Shown here in pieces: positions 36,438 to 44,322 of a stretch of 64,000 bases of DNA. Position numbers and translations under genes: made by a program. Source of the DNA: Alphaproteobacteria bacterium (lineage in GTDB: Bacteria; Bacteroidota; Bacteroidia; Bacteroidales; FEN-979); assembly GCA_009928665.1 (NCBI GenBank), contig SACF01000022.1, positions 1 through 64,000 of the forward strand, in the 5' to 3' direction. A model generated the notes under the pieces. That model was not told where the DNA came from, made no database searches, and saw only the letters and a list, made by a program, of their open reading frames with translations. Within the stretch, counting starts at the first letter, position 1. Each line of letters begins with the position of its first letter.

Positions 36438-37397
36438 TTACTTCCTTACAAAAACCCGCACCTGATTTTCAGCCGGATCCAGAACCAGGATCCTGCCTAG
36501 CGGATCCACAGCCAGGTCCAACCCTTTGACCCCTTCCGCGAACATCTCAGGAGTGGCAACCATTTCCCGATACACTCCTTCGTTCGAGTATATTTTAATT
36601 CGTTCAATCCCTTTTTCACTGGTTACGAATGATCCGTCATTCAGAAGGGCAAAGTTTGTCGGATTGCAGCAACCGCAAAAACCTGCTGTGCTGTTTGAAG
36701 CGGAACCCCACGAGTTCAGAAGGTGTCCCTCCATGGTGTAATGTTCAAAGGAATGTCTGCCGGGATTAACAATCCAAAGTGTACGATCCTTTCCAATGGC
36801 GAGGTCAAAATATGGGCTTGGTATCACAAACCCGGGGATATTCTGCACGGTATCCTTTTGTCCGATCCTGTTTAGCAATTTTCCCGCTGCAGTATATCTG
36901 TAAACCATTTTGTTACCGGCATCGGCCAGAAAAACATCGTTCCCGTTGACCGCAATACTGGTAATAACCGATCCCGGGGCGGTTCGTTTCCACCTTTTGA
37001 TCCGGTCACCACTTATGTTAAATAATTCAATGTGATCAAGAATTCCTACATAAATCAACTGATTTCTCATTGTAATACAGGTTCCGATACCGCTTATCGG
37101 AAATGAATTTTTCAGGTTCCCGTCCCGGCTGAAAATTTCAACACGGTTCTTTCCCACAACGTAAATCGTTCCCGACGAATCTACATCCACCCCGTGTACC
37201 TCCTCCATTTCAGGTTTAAACGGTTTCATCTCGGTGTAATTCAGAATAGACGAGTCGACCCGTTTTAAATCGCCCAGCTTATATTCCCATGGATTTTTTG
37301 CTTCCGGAGGCGCTGATAAAAACAGATCCCATGCCATATATCCCATGATTGCAATGAGCATCACGATGGCGGCAATTATGATAATTTTACTTTTCAT
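36438..37397 (-). CDS. NHL-type beta-propeller protein with a CxCC motif
   Basis: A 319-residue exported or N-anchored protein (helix about 5-24). NHL-like blades are visible as HGVDVDSSGTIYVVGKNRVEIF, SIAVNGNDVFLADAGNKMVYRY and LDLAVDPLGRILVLDPAENQVR. A cysteine group GFCGCCNPTN (Cys241, Cys243, Cys244) lies in one blade and could bind a metal or sit beside a redox partner. It is placed between a PQQ-like propeller and the NapG-like gene on the same strand with short spacers. The function is unknown. Confidence 0.78.
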   Translation of the reverse strand: MKSKIIIIAAIVMLIAIMGYMAWDLFLSAPPEAKNPWEYKLGDLKRVDSSILNYTEMKPFKPEMEEVHGVDVDSSGTIYVVGKNRVEIFSRDGNLKNSFPISGIGTCITMRNQLIYVGILDHIELFNISGDRIKRWKRTAPGSVITSIAVNGNDVFLADAGNKMVYRYTAAGKLLNRIGQKDTVQNIPGFVIPSPYFDLAIGKDRTLWIVNPGRHSFEHYTMEGHLLNSWGSASNSTAGFCGCCNPTNFALLNDGSFVTSEKGIERIKIYSNEGVYREMVATPEMFAEGVKGLDLAVDPLGRILVLDPAENQVRVFVRK

Positions 37398-37421
37398 CCA
37401 TTTGAATTATTAACGGATCAT

Positions 37422-38855
37422 TTATCGGGCTTTCATGTTCAGGCATACCATCGTTTTTGAATCCCGGATCAACATATAACCCCCTGTGAGCGCAACAGGC
37501 CCCCAGGAGTCCTGGCCATCGATGATCCTTGCCCGGTCAAGGACCTTGAACTCTTTTGGAGTCACCATGGCAATGGTCATTTCTCCATCGTCATTGAGGA
37601 TAAAGAACTTTCCATCGGCAAAAATAAAGGGGCCGAGGCCGTAACGGTCACTTTTCCCGCTGGAAGTGATAATGTTCCGGCATTCGGTTGCTTTAACGAC
37701 TACAAACTGGTTCCGCAAATTACCGGCATCTTTGGGCAGAATTCCATAAAGATAACCATTTAGATAAACAGGCGTTTGCTGTTCTGATGCCAGTCCCTCG
37801 GAGGGTCTGTATTTTTGTAACACCGATACTGCAAACCTGCCGGGCCCTGAATTTCCTGCGCTTTTTACCTGAAGCAATGCAGATCCCGCTCCGTAACCTG
37901 CCGTGATAAAGATATACCCATTTCCGATGATCACCGGAGAGGGGGCAATGACTGACGGAGAAAATTCGGTAGATTCCCACAGTATAGCGCCCCGGTCGGG
38001 TGCCGATGCCGAAATTCCACAGATTCCTCCCACGGCAAAGTAAACATAACTCCTTTTCCCGTTCAAAGTCATGGGCATCACCGATGCGTGCGACATCTTC
38101 CATTTGCGGGGATTCGGGGTTTCCCAAACCTTTTTTCCGGTCTTGCAATCAACCGCAATGAATAACGAACGACCTCCGACGGCAATTATAGCCGTGTCGT
38201 TGTCGACCAACGGACATTGTCCCGTGTACCAGAAGGGAACTTCTGTTCCGTACTCTTTTATCAGGTCCACTCCCCACAAAAAGTCCCCGGTGATCCGGTC
38301 ACAACACATCACCTGGCATTTTGGTCCGATCGTGACGACATACCGGTCTGTCACCGCCGGAATGGTCCGCGACAACCCGTGATTGCGCTTTAACCTGACT
38401 CCGTAAGCCCGCCTCCACAATTCCTCCCCGGTGGTCAAAGAAAAACAACGCAATGCATCCTCCCGTTTCTTTTCATCATAATCAAGCACATATACCCTGC
38501 CGTTATAAACTGCCGGCGCGGCGTGCCCCTCCCCCAGTTCCACCTTCCATAAAATATCAGGGCCCTTTTCCCCCCAGGAATCGATCAGTTTTACCGGTTC
38601 TTTGTTTATGTTATCAAAATCACGTCCGCGAAACCGGGGCCAACTGGTTCCGGTCTTTTCTACAGAGGATCTGAAAAAGGTGAACAGCGCTCCGATTTTC
38701 ACCTCCTCCGCCGTTTTCACGCCCGTTCCCCGGTGATCCATTCCCGGAAGTGACGGGATGTAATCCGCAACCGGGTCATGGAAAAGCCAGAACAGGATCA
38801 CACCCGTTCCCAGAAAAAAAATGATTAGCGGAAGAAGAATCGACCATCGTCCCAT
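37422..38855 (-). CDS. Membrane-anchored PQQ-like beta-propeller protein (cluster member 3)
   Basis: A 477-residue protein with one N-terminal helix (about 6-26) and a PQQ-like propeller opening with SWPRFRGRDFDNINKE. Blades include CFSLTTGEELWRRAYG, CCDRITGDFLWGVDL and AVDCKTGKKVWETPN. Four cysteines sit in the blades (VMCCDR, GQCPLV, GGICGI) but no CxxCH. It is clearly separate in sequence from the three tandem paralogs upstream. It lies 24 bases before the NHL gene, so co-expression is likely. Confidence 0.8.
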   Translation of the reverse strand: MGRWSILLPLIIFFLGTGVILFWLFHDPVADYIPSLPGMDHRGTGVKTAEEVKIGALFTFFRSSVEKTGTSWPRFRGRDFDNINKEPVKLIDSWGEKGPDILWKVELGEGHAAPAVYNGRVYVLDYDEKKREDALRCFSLTTGEELWRRAYGVRLKRNHGLSRTIPAVTDRYVVTIGPKCQVMCCDRITGDFLWGVDLIKEYGTEVPFWYTGQCPLVDNDTAIIAVGGRSLFIAVDCKTGKKVWETPNPRKWKMSHASVMPMTLNGKRSYVYFAVGGICGISASAPDRGAILWESTEFSPSVIAPSPVIIGNGYIFITAGYGAGSALLQVKSAGNSGPGRFAVSVLQKYRPSEGLASEQQTPVYLNGYLYGILPKDAGNLRNQFVVVKATECRNIITSSGKSDRYGLGPFIFADGKFFILNDDGEMTIAMVTPKEFKVLDRARIIDGQDSWGPVALTGGYMLIRDSKTMVCLNMKAR

Positions 38856-38930
38856 TTTGTCCTGTTCATTGTTTTAGTCACCTGGCCGTAAAGAGATCGG
38901 TATATTTGTATTTAGCGGAAATATCATCAA

Positions 38931-40157
38931 TCATTCCTCCTGTCTTCGGATATCGAACGCCATTAAAACATCGCCATGACGAACATACATGACGCCATCC
39001 CGGATTGAAGGATGGGCAAAATGTTCATTCGTTCCTTCTGTGATTTTAAAGGAACTCACCAACGACAGCTTCCCCTGGTCATCACTGATAAGTCCCATCG
39101 TACCATCTTCACCATAGCAGTAAAACATCCCGTCGGCATAAATAGTGGAGCCGACGCTGAATTTCAAGGTATCGGCGACCTGTCCTGTTGTGGCATCAAT
39201 GCTCTCGAACCGCGCCGGACGGTAACGGGATCCATAAAGATGGTTCCCAAGTTTAATGAACCCGCTTTGCACATTTCCAGCCTTGAAATTTCGCCAGACC
39301 TCTTTTACAGAATCTCCAGCCGCTGTGAGTGACAACTTAAGAAGACCATTCCCCCCGCGATCATTGATATAAAGATCACCATCCTCAAACCATGGAACAT
39401 TACAATGAATATCACCCTGACGATCTATTTTCTGTGACCATAACAATTTTCCGTCGGAAGCATCGATCCCCAACAGATGATGGATCGATAACGTGGTGAG
39501 GATTTTTTTCACTCCCTGGTGAATCATGATTGGTGAACAATAAGCAGCAGAATCACCCATGGCTTTTGATTTCCAGATTAGTGATCCGTTTAACCGGTTC
39601 AGCGCGACAATATTGGTATCCGGTCCGCCCGGTGAACAAAAAAGCACATTCCCGTCAACCAGCAGCGATTCGGTATATCCGAACCTGATGTTGATACCAT
39701 GTAAATCCTTTAGTAGATCGACCACCCATTTTGATTCACCGTTCGCAGCATCCAGGCAGATTATTTTGCCCATGCTGGAACAATAATAGAGCAGATCCCT
39801 CACGATCGTTACCGTCGAACGCGGGCCGGGAAAATTTTCGATCCATTCACGACCGGTTTCCTTTTTCCACTTTAAAACCCCCTTATTATCAAAAGCAAAA
39901 ATATACCCGGTACTGTCTTTTTCCCCGGCAACATAAACTAATTTCCCATTGCTGACCGGAGTGCTGAACCCATTCCCGGCACCTGTTGCCTGCCAGAGCA
40001 ACGGGGGGCCTTCGGCAGGCCATTGTTTGAGCAAATGTTCCCCCGGGTAGATACCGGTGCGATCCGGTCCGCGGAACTGGTATAAAGACTGTGCAACAAG
40101 TAACGAATTGATCAGGGTCAGCAGGCTTAGCAAAATGGCATAACGGAAATAGTTCAT
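38931..40157 (-). CDS. PQQ-like beta-propeller protein (tandem paralog A)
   Basis: A 408-residue secreted protein (signal MNYFRYAILLSLLTLINSLLVAQ). It opens with YQFRGPDRTGIYPGEHLL and ends with PSIRDGVMYVRHGDVLMAFDI, ends shared with the next two paralogs. Docking blades include ALNRLNGSLIWKSKA and GIDASDGKLLWSQKI. The order of blades and the closing motif match a BamB-like family that is widespread in Bacteroidetes. No quinone- or heme-binding signature is visible. Confidence 0.8.
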   Translation of the reverse strand: MNYFRYAILLSLLTLINSLLVAQSLYQFRGPDRTGIYPGEHLLKQWPAEGPPLLWQATGAGNGFSTPVSNGKLVYVAGEKDSTGYIFAFDNKGVLKWKKETGREWIENFPGPRSTVTIVRDLLYYCSSMGKIICLDAANGESKWVVDLLKDLHGINIRFGYTESLLVDGNVLFCSPGGPDTNIVALNRLNGSLIWKSKAMGDSAAYCSPIMIHQGVKKILTTLSIHHLLGIDASDGKLLWSQKIDRQGDIHCNVPWFEDGDLYINDRGGNGLLKLSLTAAGDSVKEVWRNFKAGNVQSGFIKLGNHLYGSRYRPARFESIDATTGQVADTLKFSVGSTIYADGMFYCYGEDGTMGLISDDQGKLSLVSSFKITEGTNEHFAHPSIRDGVMYVRHGDVLMAFDIRRQEE

Positions 40158-40298
40158 TTTTTTATTTGTAAAATTAGAGTTCTCAGGAGCATGACACGAA
40201 CTTTTTTGACCATCCCGGGCCTAATGTCGATGAAGTCGATTTTTTACCGTATGATTTGGAATCAAGCAATTGATTTCAGGCGCGACAGAACGCGAATC

Positions 40299-41570
40299 TT
40301 ATTTCTTTGCAATATCAAAAGCCATTAATACATCCCCGTGTCTAACATAAAGCCTGCCGCCGTAAATGGAAGGATGGGCCCAGTAAGGGCCTTTCCCCAG
40401 GGTAATTTTGAAAGAACTGATAAGATCAAATTTTTCGGGGGTAGGTCTTACCAATCCTATATTTCCTGATTTTTCATCCTGACAGTATAACATTCCATCG
40501 GCTCCGATAATCGGTCCTTTGTTAAACCATTTTTGCTCATACATTTTTTTACCTGTGGCCCAGTCAATACAGCACCAGTTTCCCATACCATTATTGATCC
40601 AGTTAGAGCCATAGATATAATTACCTGATTTAACCACGCCACCATGATGACAATCCAGTACCGTATCAGTCCATATTAGGGAAATAGCCGAGGCATTGTC
40701 CGATATTTTAAACAGGGCTCCTACATGATCGTATCCCCCGGTAATGTAAATATTGCCATTATCAAACAGCGGTGTGATGGTATTGGTCTTGGGAGCGCCA
40801 GGCCATACCTTCAACCCCTTTTCAGGAGCCAGTGCCGAATAGTTGTAGGTCCACAGAATCTTCCCGGTCTGAAGCTCAACCCCTGCCAGGTACTTGTTAA
40901 TCACGGTAAGAATAATATCTTTCCCGCCAAAATGGATCAATCGGGGTGATACATAGGCGCTGCTGTCGTTTAGGGTGCCAGATTCCCATAAGGTCTCACC
41001 GGTTTTTTTGTTTAATGCGACCAGGGTGGTCTTCATTCCCGCCGGCGTGTAAATCACCATATCTCCGGTAACCAGCAACGATTCACAGACACCCCACTCC
41101 CCGTAAAGCCCTTCGAAACGTTTTACCCCGTCGAAAGACCAGATGATGGCTCCATCCCCTACATTAAGACAGGCAAGGACTCCTGAACCGCTGACTACAT
41201 AAACCCGGTCCCCGTCAATCGTTGGAGTGCATCTCGCATCGGGAAATGACTTCGACCAGGAAGGGCCGAAAGGCACCTTCCACCGAACGGAACCATCCAG
41301 ATTCAAAGCAGTGATGACATCCTTTTCGTCTACCATCCCGGTAACACAAATTACCTTGCCATCTGAAACTGCAGAGGAATAACCCGTTCCTATCCCGTCG
41401 ACTGACCACAACAGGTCCGGACCTGTTGCCGGCCATTCTGTCAGCAAACCGGTTTCGGGATAAATCCCGCTGCGATCAGCTCCCCTCCACTGTGCCGGAA
41501 CCTGGGACCATGCAGTTTGAAAAATTGTAAGAAGGGTTATTATTAACCAACCGTTTTTCATAGTTATCAT
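40299..41570 (-). CDS. PQQ-like beta-propeller protein (tandem paralog B)
   Basis: A 423-residue secreted protein (signal about 1-23, ending TAWSQ). It opens QWRGADRSGIYPETGLLTEW and ends SIYGGRLYVRHGDVLMAFDI. Blades include ALNKKTGETLWES and GVELQTGKILWTYN. Its start overlaps the stop of paralog C in an ATGA junction (41567-41570), so the two are coupled. A second Met nine bases in (MKNGWLIITL) is an alternative start. Confidence 0.8.
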   Translation of the reverse strand: MITMKNGWLIITLLTIFQTAWSQVPAQWRGADRSGIYPETGLLTEWPATGPDLLWSVDGIGTGYSSAVSDGKVICVTGMVDEKDVITALNLDGSVRWKVPFGPSWSKSFPDARCTPTIDGDRVYVVSGSGVLACLNVGDGAIIWSFDGVKRFEGLYGEWGVCESLLVTGDMVIYTPAGMKTTLVALNKKTGETLWESGTLNDSSAYVSPRLIHFGGKDIILTVINKYLAGVELQTGKILWTYNYSALAPEKGLKVWPGAPKTNTITPLFDNGNIYITGGYDHVGALFKISDNASAISLIWTDTVLDCHHGGVVKSGNYIYGSNWINNGMGNWCCIDWATGKKMYEQKWFNKGPIIGADGMLYCQDEKSGNIGLVRPTPEKFDLISSFKITLGKGPYWAHPSIYGGRLYVRHGDVLMAFDIAKK

Positions 41571-42781
41571 TGTGAAATATCATAAACCATTAACGCGTTT
41601 CCATGACGAACATAGAGCCTGCCGTTGTGGATGACCAGATGGGCCCAATGTTGTGCTTCACCGTAAGGTACCTTGAAAGAACTTATCTTTTTAAAATCGT
41701 TTTGACCCGGTTTTGCCAATACAACTTCCCCGTTCTCGCCGTATAAATAAAGCATTCCGTCGGCCGTAATGATATTACCACGACCCGTGATCTTATCACT
41801 GTACATATCCACGCCTGTTTTCCAATCAACGCAGAACCAGGCCTTGTTGGAGTCATCAGAACCGAAAATCTTACCATTCATGAAAACGAATCCGCCCATG
41901 CGGTTATCCAGTGAAGTGTTGCGCCAGATTTCCTGCACGGCGCTTCCGTCGGGCGAAAGTCTCAGCAAAACTCCCCCTTTCCCATATCCCGATACACAAT
42001 AAATATGTCCATCGTGGTAAAAGGGTGTATTGGCATGAACTGAATACTTATTGGGCTGTTCAACACTCCAGATTAACCGGCCTGTTTCGGCATCAAGACC
42101 CAGAATGGAACCGGCTGTATGGGTCACAAGAAATTTCCGGCCTGAATGCATGATCAATGCCGGAGAACAGTAAGCGCTCTCCTCCCCCTTCGCGGAACTC
42201 TTCCAGATTAACTTCCCGGAATTTTTATCGAGGGCGACGATATTGTTGACCTTCCCCCCAACGGTACAAAACAACTTGTTGCCGTCAATTAACAGATTTT
42301 CGGTAATACCCCATCTGATATTGGGTCCGTCGTACTCTTTTAAAACATCCACCGTCCAGATGAGATTCCCATGGTCGGCGCTCCGGCAAACCAGTTTTCC
42401 CATCCCGCTCAGCAAATAAATTTTCCCATCAACGATCAGGGGCGTACTCCTGACCCCGGGCCAACTTTCGGTCCACTCCTCCCCATAGGGTATTTTCCAT
42501 TTCAGCTTCCCATCCAGGTCAAATGAAAACAGATATCCTATTCCGTTGATCTCGCCGGTTGTATAAACGCTGTTCCCGGAGATAGCGGCTGAAGCGTGGC
42601 CTTCTCCGAGTTCACCGAAATGCCAAAGTAGTTTAGGCCCCGATTCAGGCCAGCTTTTCAATAAACCGGTCCCGGGATAAATACCGTCGCGATTAGGCCC
42701 GCGCCATTGCGCAATTTCCTGCCCGAATATGATGCCCGAAACCTGCAGGCATAAGAACAGAAGGGATCCAATTTTCCACAT
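41567..42781 (-). CDS. PQQ-like beta-propeller protein (tandem paralog C, first gene of the cluster)
   Basis: A 404-residue secreted protein: signal MWKIGSLLFLCLQVSGIIFG followed by QEIAQWRGPNRDGIYPGTG. Blades include ALDKNSGKLIWKSSA and GLDAETGRLIWSVEQ, and it closes with HNGRLYVRHGNALMVYDI. The frame stays open to 42958, but I start at 42781 because this places a clean signal peptide first and lies 22 bases after a TAATTTTG promoter element. It is the promoter-proximal gene of the 15.7-kb cluster. Confidence 0.8.
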   Translation of the reverse strand: MWKIGSLLFLCLQVSGIIFGQEIAQWRGPNRDGIYPGTGLLKSWPESGPKLLWHFGELGEGHASAAISGNSVYTTGEINGIGYLFSFDLDGKLKWKIPYGEEWTESWPGVRSTPLIVDGKIYLLSGMGKLVCRSADHGNLIWTVDVLKEYDGPNIRWGITENLLIDGNKLFCTVGGKVNNIVALDKNSGKLIWKSSAKGEESAYCSPALIMHSGRKFLVTHTAGSILGLDAETGRLIWSVEQPNKYSVHANTPFYHDGHIYCVSGYGKGGVLLRLSPDGSAVQEIWRNTSLDNRMGGFVFMNGKIFGSDDSNKAWFCVDWKTGVDMYSDKITGRGNIITADGMLYLYGENGEVVLAKPGQNDFKKISSFKVPYGEAQHWAHLVIHNGRLYVRHGNALMVYDISQ

Positions 42782-42802
42782 AACCAATTGTTTTTGATCC
42801 TT

Positions 42803-42835
42803 CAAAATTACAAAATCTTCACGACACATGGTAAA
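42803..42835 (-). promoter_or_regulatory. Candidate promoter of the beta-propeller/redox cluster
   Basis: On the minus strand TAATTTTG (complement of 42803-42810) fits TAnnTTTG. TTTA (complement of 42832-42835) stands 21 bases upstream, one mismatch from TTTG. It would start transcription about 15 bases before the ATG at 42781. Confidence 0.5.
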
Positions 42836-43021
42836 ACATGCATTTAGCGGGGGCCTGAACAAGTCAGCCCAAAAACAAATAACAAGAATTCTGGTGATTT
42901 CCTTAATCAGTTCTACAAGATGAGATTCAACAAATCCGGTGCTGATTTTTAAAACCAAGCATCACAATCCAAACTCCCATCTGGTAAGAATTGCCCGGTC
43001 AAATTCAGTAAATACCCTCAA

Positions 43022-43573
43022 TTATAAGGGTTTCAGCGTCATTTTCAACTCGGAATCAAAATACATCTGAATCCATGTGTAGGGTACCGGTCCGGTCAGT
43101 GTTGCGTAGATCCGGAGATAGAAACCCTGGTTGGTAAAGGGGATCTTGTCGTTATTTACAGTAAGAACCACCGTCCTTCCGGTTCCACCGGCATTGATTA
43201 CACTTCCGATCTGAACAGCAGAAGTGTAGTTGGCATTGTCGGCAACCACTGCACGGGCTGACTGAAGCCAGGCAAAATTGGCATCGGCCGGAAGGGTGAT
43301 CGTGATGGAGAATTTGGTGAAACTGGGATCTTCGACAGAACCGCTGGAGATTCCATTGGCGCTAAGCAAACTGTCCACATTGATTTTTACAAATTCCTGG
43401 TACATGATCTCTTCACTTGATTTCAGCGTAGATGGGGTGTACGTGAAGTTAGTCCTGGGCAGTGAATAGGTGATGTTGACGGAGGCCAGTTCGCTGATTT
43501 TAGAGCAGGAAAACAATAGAACCGCGGAGACAATTCCAACGGTCAAAATGGAAACTATCATGCGTGTCTTCAT
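43022..43573 (-). CDS. Small beta-rich lipoprotein of unknown function
   Basis: A 183-residue protein with a signal and lipobox VLLFSC (Cys23). The rest is beta-rich (FTKFSITITLPADANFAW, RTVVLTVNNDKIPFTNQGFY) with no motif I recognise. It is probably held on the periplasmic or outer membrane. It stands between the beta-propeller cluster and a terminator, on the same strand. Confidence 0.7.
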   Translation of the reverse strand: MKTRMIVSILTVGIVSAVLLFSCSKISELASVNITYSLPRTNFTYTPSTLKSSEEIMYQEFVKINVDSLLSANGISSGSVEDPSFTKFSITITLPADANFAWLQSARAVVADNANYTSAVQIGSVINAGGTGRTVVLTVNNDKIPFTNQGFYLRIYATLTGPVPYTWIQMYFDSELKMTLKPL

Positions 43574-43632
43574 AAACCTGTTTTTTATTACGCAATATAC
43601 TTCAAAATGCGTTCATTGTCAAGAAAACCTTT

Positions 43633-43670
43633 TAAAAAAGAAGGCTGTCTTCAAATTTTCAGACAGCCTT
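43633..43670 (-). terminator. Rho-independent terminator after the peptide-repeat gene
   Basis: On the minus strand AAGGCTGTCT and AGACAGCCTT form a perfect 10-bp stem (complement of 43641-43670) with a 10-base loop, followed by CTTTTTTAAAA. It lies 34 bases after the stop at 43704. Confidence 0.85.
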
Positions 43671-43703
43671 CCGGAAAACATTGGGAACTATATGTTGGGG
43701 GTA

Positions 43704-44093
43704 TCAGAATTCGGCAAAACGGGGTGTAACTGGTGCAAGCAACTGGTTATCGATGTCAATCGTCGAAGGAATTTCTTCGAAGCTCGCTTCCTGCGGAATC
43801 ACCGGAGCAAGGTCATTCAACATCGGGGTTTCAGCAGGGAAATCTTCAAAGGAAGCGGAAGCGGGCATTTCCGGCGTAAGCAGGCCGACCAATGAGCTGT
43901 AATCAAACGCTGCCGACACTTCCTCGAAATAAGCTTCTGAAGGTGTTACCGGGGCCAGAATGCCAATTGTGATGATTTCCGATTCACGGTTCAGGTCTCT
44001 TGATAACCCTTCGGCCGTGGCCATCTTCGTTCCGGTCAGGAAAAGAAATAATGCGCTTAATATCAGAGCCGGGATGTTGATGATTGTTTTCAT
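43704..44093 (-). CDS. Small exported protein with four LAPVTP-x-EA-x-FEE repeats
   Basis: A 129-residue protein with a signal (about 4-28). The mature part is built of four imperfect units about 24 residues apart: LAPVTPSEAYFEEV (46-59), LTPEMPASASFEDF (72-85), LAPVIPQEASFEEI (95-108) and a truncated LAPVTPRFAEF at the C-terminus. It is acidic and Pro-rich, without Cys. The start MKTIINIPAL is chosen because a TAAATTTG promoter lies about 28 bases upstream. I do not recognise a described family. Confidence 0.75.
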   Translation of the reverse strand: MKTIINIPALILSALFLFLTGTKMATAEGLSRDLNRESEIITIGILAPVTPSEAYFEEVSAAFDYSSLVGLLTPEMPASASFEDFPAETPMLNDLAPVIPQEASFEEIPSTIDIDNQLLAPVTPRFAEF

Positions 44094-44120
44094 TTGCTGT
44101 TTTGTTTTTGATTGATGCAA

Positions 44121-44151
44121 CAAATTTAAATCGGATGTTATCAGTTGTAAA
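44121..44151 (-). promoter_or_regulatory. Promoter of the peptide-repeat gene
   Basis: On the minus strand TAAATTTG (complement of 44121-44128) fits TAnnTTTG, with TTTA (complement of 44148-44151) 19 bases upstream. Confidence 0.6.
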
Positions 44152-44225
44152 AGTTTTATCGATAGTCTGAAGCAATGATCCGGTGAATACCTGAAGGGAA
44201 TCGGTGAAATATCCGGATGAATTTA

Positions 44226-44233
44226 TAATTTTG
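44226..44233 (+). promoter_or_regulatory. Candidate -7 element for preT-preA
   Basis: TAATTTTG fits TAnnTTTG and lies about 90 bases before the preT ATG. No clear upstream partner element is seen. Confidence 0.4.
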
Positions 44234-44322
44234 AATGGTTGCATTATTAAAAGCTATTTTTATCAGGTCTGTTATATCTGTTATAACCATAGAAACAGGT
44301 TCATCCAGTAAAACCATCAAAC

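Noticed and set aside
27116..42781. Possible hydrogenase, nitrate reductase or N2O reductase operon
   Set aside because: No HydA H-cluster motifs, no molybdopterin enzyme, no NosZ and no cytochrome CxxCH motifs were seen in any frame of the cluster.
42782..42958. Longer N-terminus for propeller paralog C starting at 42958
   Set aside because: The added 59 residues are not signal-like and would lie upstream of a promoter element; starting at 42781 gives a clean signal peptide.
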